From: Salibaculum griseiflavum
GTDB lineage: Bacteria; Pseudomonadota; Alphaproteobacteria; Rhodobacterales; Rhodobacteraceae
Assembly: GCF_003129565.1 (NCBI RefSeq)
Contig: NZ_QETF01000004.1
Location: 124,001 to 188,000 of the forward strand
Reading direction: 5' to 3'
Length of the DNA stretch: 64,000 nucleotides
The notes below the pieces were generated by a model. That model was not told the origin of the DNA, searched no databases, and worked only from the letters and a program-made list of their open reading frames with translations. Positions within the stretch are counted from its first letter, which is position 1; every line of letters begins with the position of its first letter. Of this stretch, positions 62,166 through 64,000 are shown piece after piece. A program made the position numbers and the translations under genes.

Positions 62166-63248
62166 ATGACCCAGATATCGCCGCAGCCAGGGATCATGGA
62201 GATCGACCTCTATGTCGGGGGGCAATCTGCCATTGCCGGGCGCAAGGATGTGCTCAAGCTGTCCTCGAACGAGAACCCGCTCGGCCCGCCGCCGGCCGCC
62301 ATCGAGGCCATCACCGAAGCCGCCCGCGCGGCGCATCTCTACCCGCCGACCGATCATGCCGCCCTGCGCGCCGCCATCGCCGATGTGCATGGGCTGGACG
62401 CCGAGCGCGTGATCTGCGGTGTCGGATCGGACGAGGTGCTGCAATTCATCTGCCAGGCCTTCACCGGCCCGGGCGACGAGATCATCCATACCGAACACGG
62501 TTTCTCGATGTATCCGATCCTGGCGCACATGGCCGGGGCGACGCCGGTAAAGGTGGCCGAGCGGGACCGGGTCGTTGATATCGACGCCATTCTGGCGGCT
62601 GTGACCGACCGGACCCGCGTGGTGATGCTGACCAATCCCGGCAACCCCACGGGCACGATCCTGCCCACCGAGGATCTGACCCGGCTGGCGGACGGGCTGC
62701 CGGGTCATGTGATCCTTGTTCTTGACTGCGCCTATATCGAATATGCCGGGGATCACGACGGGGGCGAAGCGCTCGTGCGGGCGCGGGACAATGTGATCAT
62801 GACACGAACCTTTTCCAAGCTCTACGGGCTGGGCGGTCTGCGGATCGGCTTTGGCTACGGCCCCAAAGCCCTGATCGACGTGATGACCCGCATCCGTCAG
62901 CCCTTCAACCTGTCCGGTGTGCAACTGGCCGCCGCCGAGGCGGCGTTGCGCGATCCTGACTGGGCGGCGCGCTGCGTTGCGCTGAACGCGGATCAGCGCG
63001 CGCGGCTGGCCGGTGCCTTGCGACAGCTTGGGATTGCCTGTGACGACAGCCACACGAATTTCGTGCTGGCCCGTTTCGCGGACGAGGCCGAGGCTGGCCG
63101 GGCCCATCAGGCGCTGCTGGACGCGGGTATCATCGTGCGCCGTGTCACCGGCTATGGCTTTCCGGAAGGGCTGCGGATTACCGTGGGCGACGAAGACCAG
63201 ACCGGCCGTGTGATCGCGGCGCTGACCGATTGGCGAAAGGGCGAGTGA
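62166..63248 (+). CDS. hisC: Histidinol-phosphate aminotransferase
   Basis: HisC transfers an amino group to imidazole-acetol phosphate in histidine synthesis; in some bacteria it also handles aromatic amino acids. The 360-residue PLP enzyme has LKLSSNENPLGPPPAAIEAI, TNPGNPTGTILPTEDL, and the PLP lysine in TRTFSKLYGLGGLRIG. The following prephenate dehydrogenase shares one base with its stop (TGATG), and that pairing suggests a dual role in tyrosine or phenylalanine synthesis. Confidence 0.94.
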   Translation: MTQISPQPGIMEIDLYVGGQSAIAGRKDVLKLSSNENPLGPPPAAIEAITEAARAAHLYPPTDHAALRAAIADVHGLDAERVICGVGSDEVLQFICQAFTGPGDEIIHTEHGFSMYPILAHMAGATPVKVAERDRVVDIDAILAAVTDRTRVVMLTNPGNPTGTILPTEDLTRLADGLPGHVILVLDCAYIEYAGDHDGGEALVRARDNVIMTRTFSKLYGLGGLRIGFGYGPKALIDVMTRIRQPFNLSGVQLAAAEAALRDPDWAARCVALNADQRARLAGALRQLGIACDDSHTNFVLARFADEAEAGRAHQALLDAGIIVRRVTGYGFPEGLRITVGDEDQTGRVIAALTDWRKGE

Positions 63249-64000
63249 TGGCGCAGGAATACCAGAAAGTCGCGCTGATCGGGCTGGGGCTGATCGCCTC
63301 GTCGATGTTCTGGGGAATCAAGCGGGCCGGGTTGGCGGTCGAGGTGACAGGCTATGCGCGGTCCGCCGAGACGCGGGAAACGGCACGAGAGATCGGCCTT
63401 TGTGACAGGGTTTGCGACAGCGCCGCCGAGGCGGTCGAAGATGCCGATCTTGTCGTGCTTTGCGTGCCGGTGGGCGCCATGGCGGCCGTCATGGAAGAGA
63501 TCGGCCCGGTCTTGAAACCCGGGGCCACGGTCAGCGATGTCGGCTCGGTCAAGCGGGCGGTGATCGAGGCCGTCACGCCCCACCTGCCCGGGGGCGTGCA
63601 TTTCGTGCCCGCCCACCCACTGGCGGGCACCGAACAATCCGGGCCGCGATCCGGCTTTGCCGAACTTTTCGACAACCGCTGGTGCATTCTCGTCCCCGAC
63701 GGAGCCGAAGCCGAGGCAACGGCGCGGCTTCACCGGTTCTGGCAGGGCTTGGGGTCGAACACGGACGAGATGGACGCCGATCATCATGACCTTGTCTTGG
63801 CGGTCACCTCGCATACCCCGCACCTGATCGCTTACACGATGGTGGGTGTGGCCGACGACCTGCGCCGCGTCACCGACAGCGAGGTCATCAAGTATTCCGC
63901 CGCCGGGTTCCGGGATTTCACCCGCATCGCGGCCAGCGACCCGACCATGTGGCGCGATGTGTTCCTGACCAACAAGGATGCGACGTTGGAAATCCTCGGG
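63248..64000 (+). CDS. tyrA: Prephenate/arogenate dehydrogenase family protein (5' part)
   Basis: The first 251 codons run off the window end. Visible are the NAD(P)-binding start KVALIGLGLIASSMFWGIKR (with an Ala-Ser where many relatives have GGS), ADLVVLCVPVGAM, SDVGSVKRAVIEAV, and the catalytic region FVPAHPLAGTEQSGPRSG, then LVLAVTSHTPHLIAYTMVG. It oxidatively decarboxylates prephenate or arogenate towards tyrosine. It is coupled to hisC by a one-base overlap. Confidence 0.92.
   Translation, partial: MAQEYQKVALIGLGLIASSMFWGIKRAGLAVEVTGYARSAETRETAREIGLCDRVCDSAAEAVEDADLVVLCVPVGAMAAVMEEIGPVLKPGATVSDVGSVKRAVIEAVTPHLPGGVHFVPAHPLAGTEQSGPRSGFAELFDNRWCILVPDGAEAEATARLHRFWQGLGSNTDEMDADHHDLVLAVTSHTPHLIAYTMVGVADDLRRVTDSEVIKYSAAGFRDFTRIAASDPTMWRDVFLTNKDATLEILG

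Noticed and set aside
1-64000. tRNA, rRNA, CRISPR arrays, insertion sequences or attachment sites
   Set aside because: I scanned the gaps and saw no cloverleaf-like genes, regularly spaced repeats, transposase or integrase genes.

Overview
This window reads as chromosomal DNA from an alphaproteobacterium of the Rhodobacteraceae (Roseobacter group). It is GC-rich, and the signs are an RpoHII-type sigma factor behind an RpoE-type promoter, an MmcB gene behind a GTTC-N7-GTTC SOS box, a DUF1489 protein, a Hint-domain protein and HisZ with short-form HisG. No phage, insertion sequence, CRISPR array, tRNA or rRNA was seen. Nearly all DNA is coding, and many neighbours overlap by 1-4 bases, so most of it is packed operons.

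Layout. 1-10 kb: HdeD-like membrane protein, a possible 47-residue protein, mmcB, a coiled-coil membrane protein, trpS, a catalytically dead rhomboid, and a minus-strand block of an LppC-like lipoprotein, glnD, a YdeI-like protein and murJ. 10-15 kb: rsmI-yraN, gshB with an alpha/beta hydrolase, and comM. 15-21 kb: rpoH2 coupled to chaN, then coaBC, dut, a membrane-anchored MoeB-like enzyme and an M3 peptidase. 21-26 kb: CDF transporter, SH3 protein, D-2-hydroxyacid dehydrogenase, panC-panB. 26.8-29.3 kb: an FAD/GcvT dimethylglycine or sarcosine dehydrogenase-like enzyme. 29-34 kb: dabA/dabB (inorganic carbon accumulation) with a divergent LysR regulator, then a D-amino-acid-oxidase-like enzyme.

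35-45 kb is one minus-strand purine unit: xanthine dehydrogenase xdhA-xdhB-xdhC run directly into a BMP-family (nucleoside-type) ABC transporter, ending at a strong terminator. 45-57 kb: ArsR regulator, dnaE, lipoprotein, slyX, hisS-hisZ-hisG, DUF1489 and a B12-dependent ribonucleotide reductase (nrdJ). Facing nrdJ is a two-gene operon headed by a cobalamin riboswitch, encoding an unknown protein and a BtuF-like protein without signal peptide. 58-59 kb is an iron-storage locus: bfd is intact, but bacterioferritin and the small gene upstream both carry frameshifts. 59-64 kb: LpxR-like lipid A deacylase, Hint protein, rpsD with a structured leader, hisC and the start of a prephenate dehydrogenase.

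The observations I rate most worth following are: a two-hairpin dispersed element present once between genes and once in frame inside xdhA, with compensatory changes in one stem; the paired frameshifts in the bfd-bfr locus; the riboswitch-controlled signal-less BtuF-like protein; the pseudo-rhomboid; and the RpoE-type promoter that would drive rpoH2 together with chaN.
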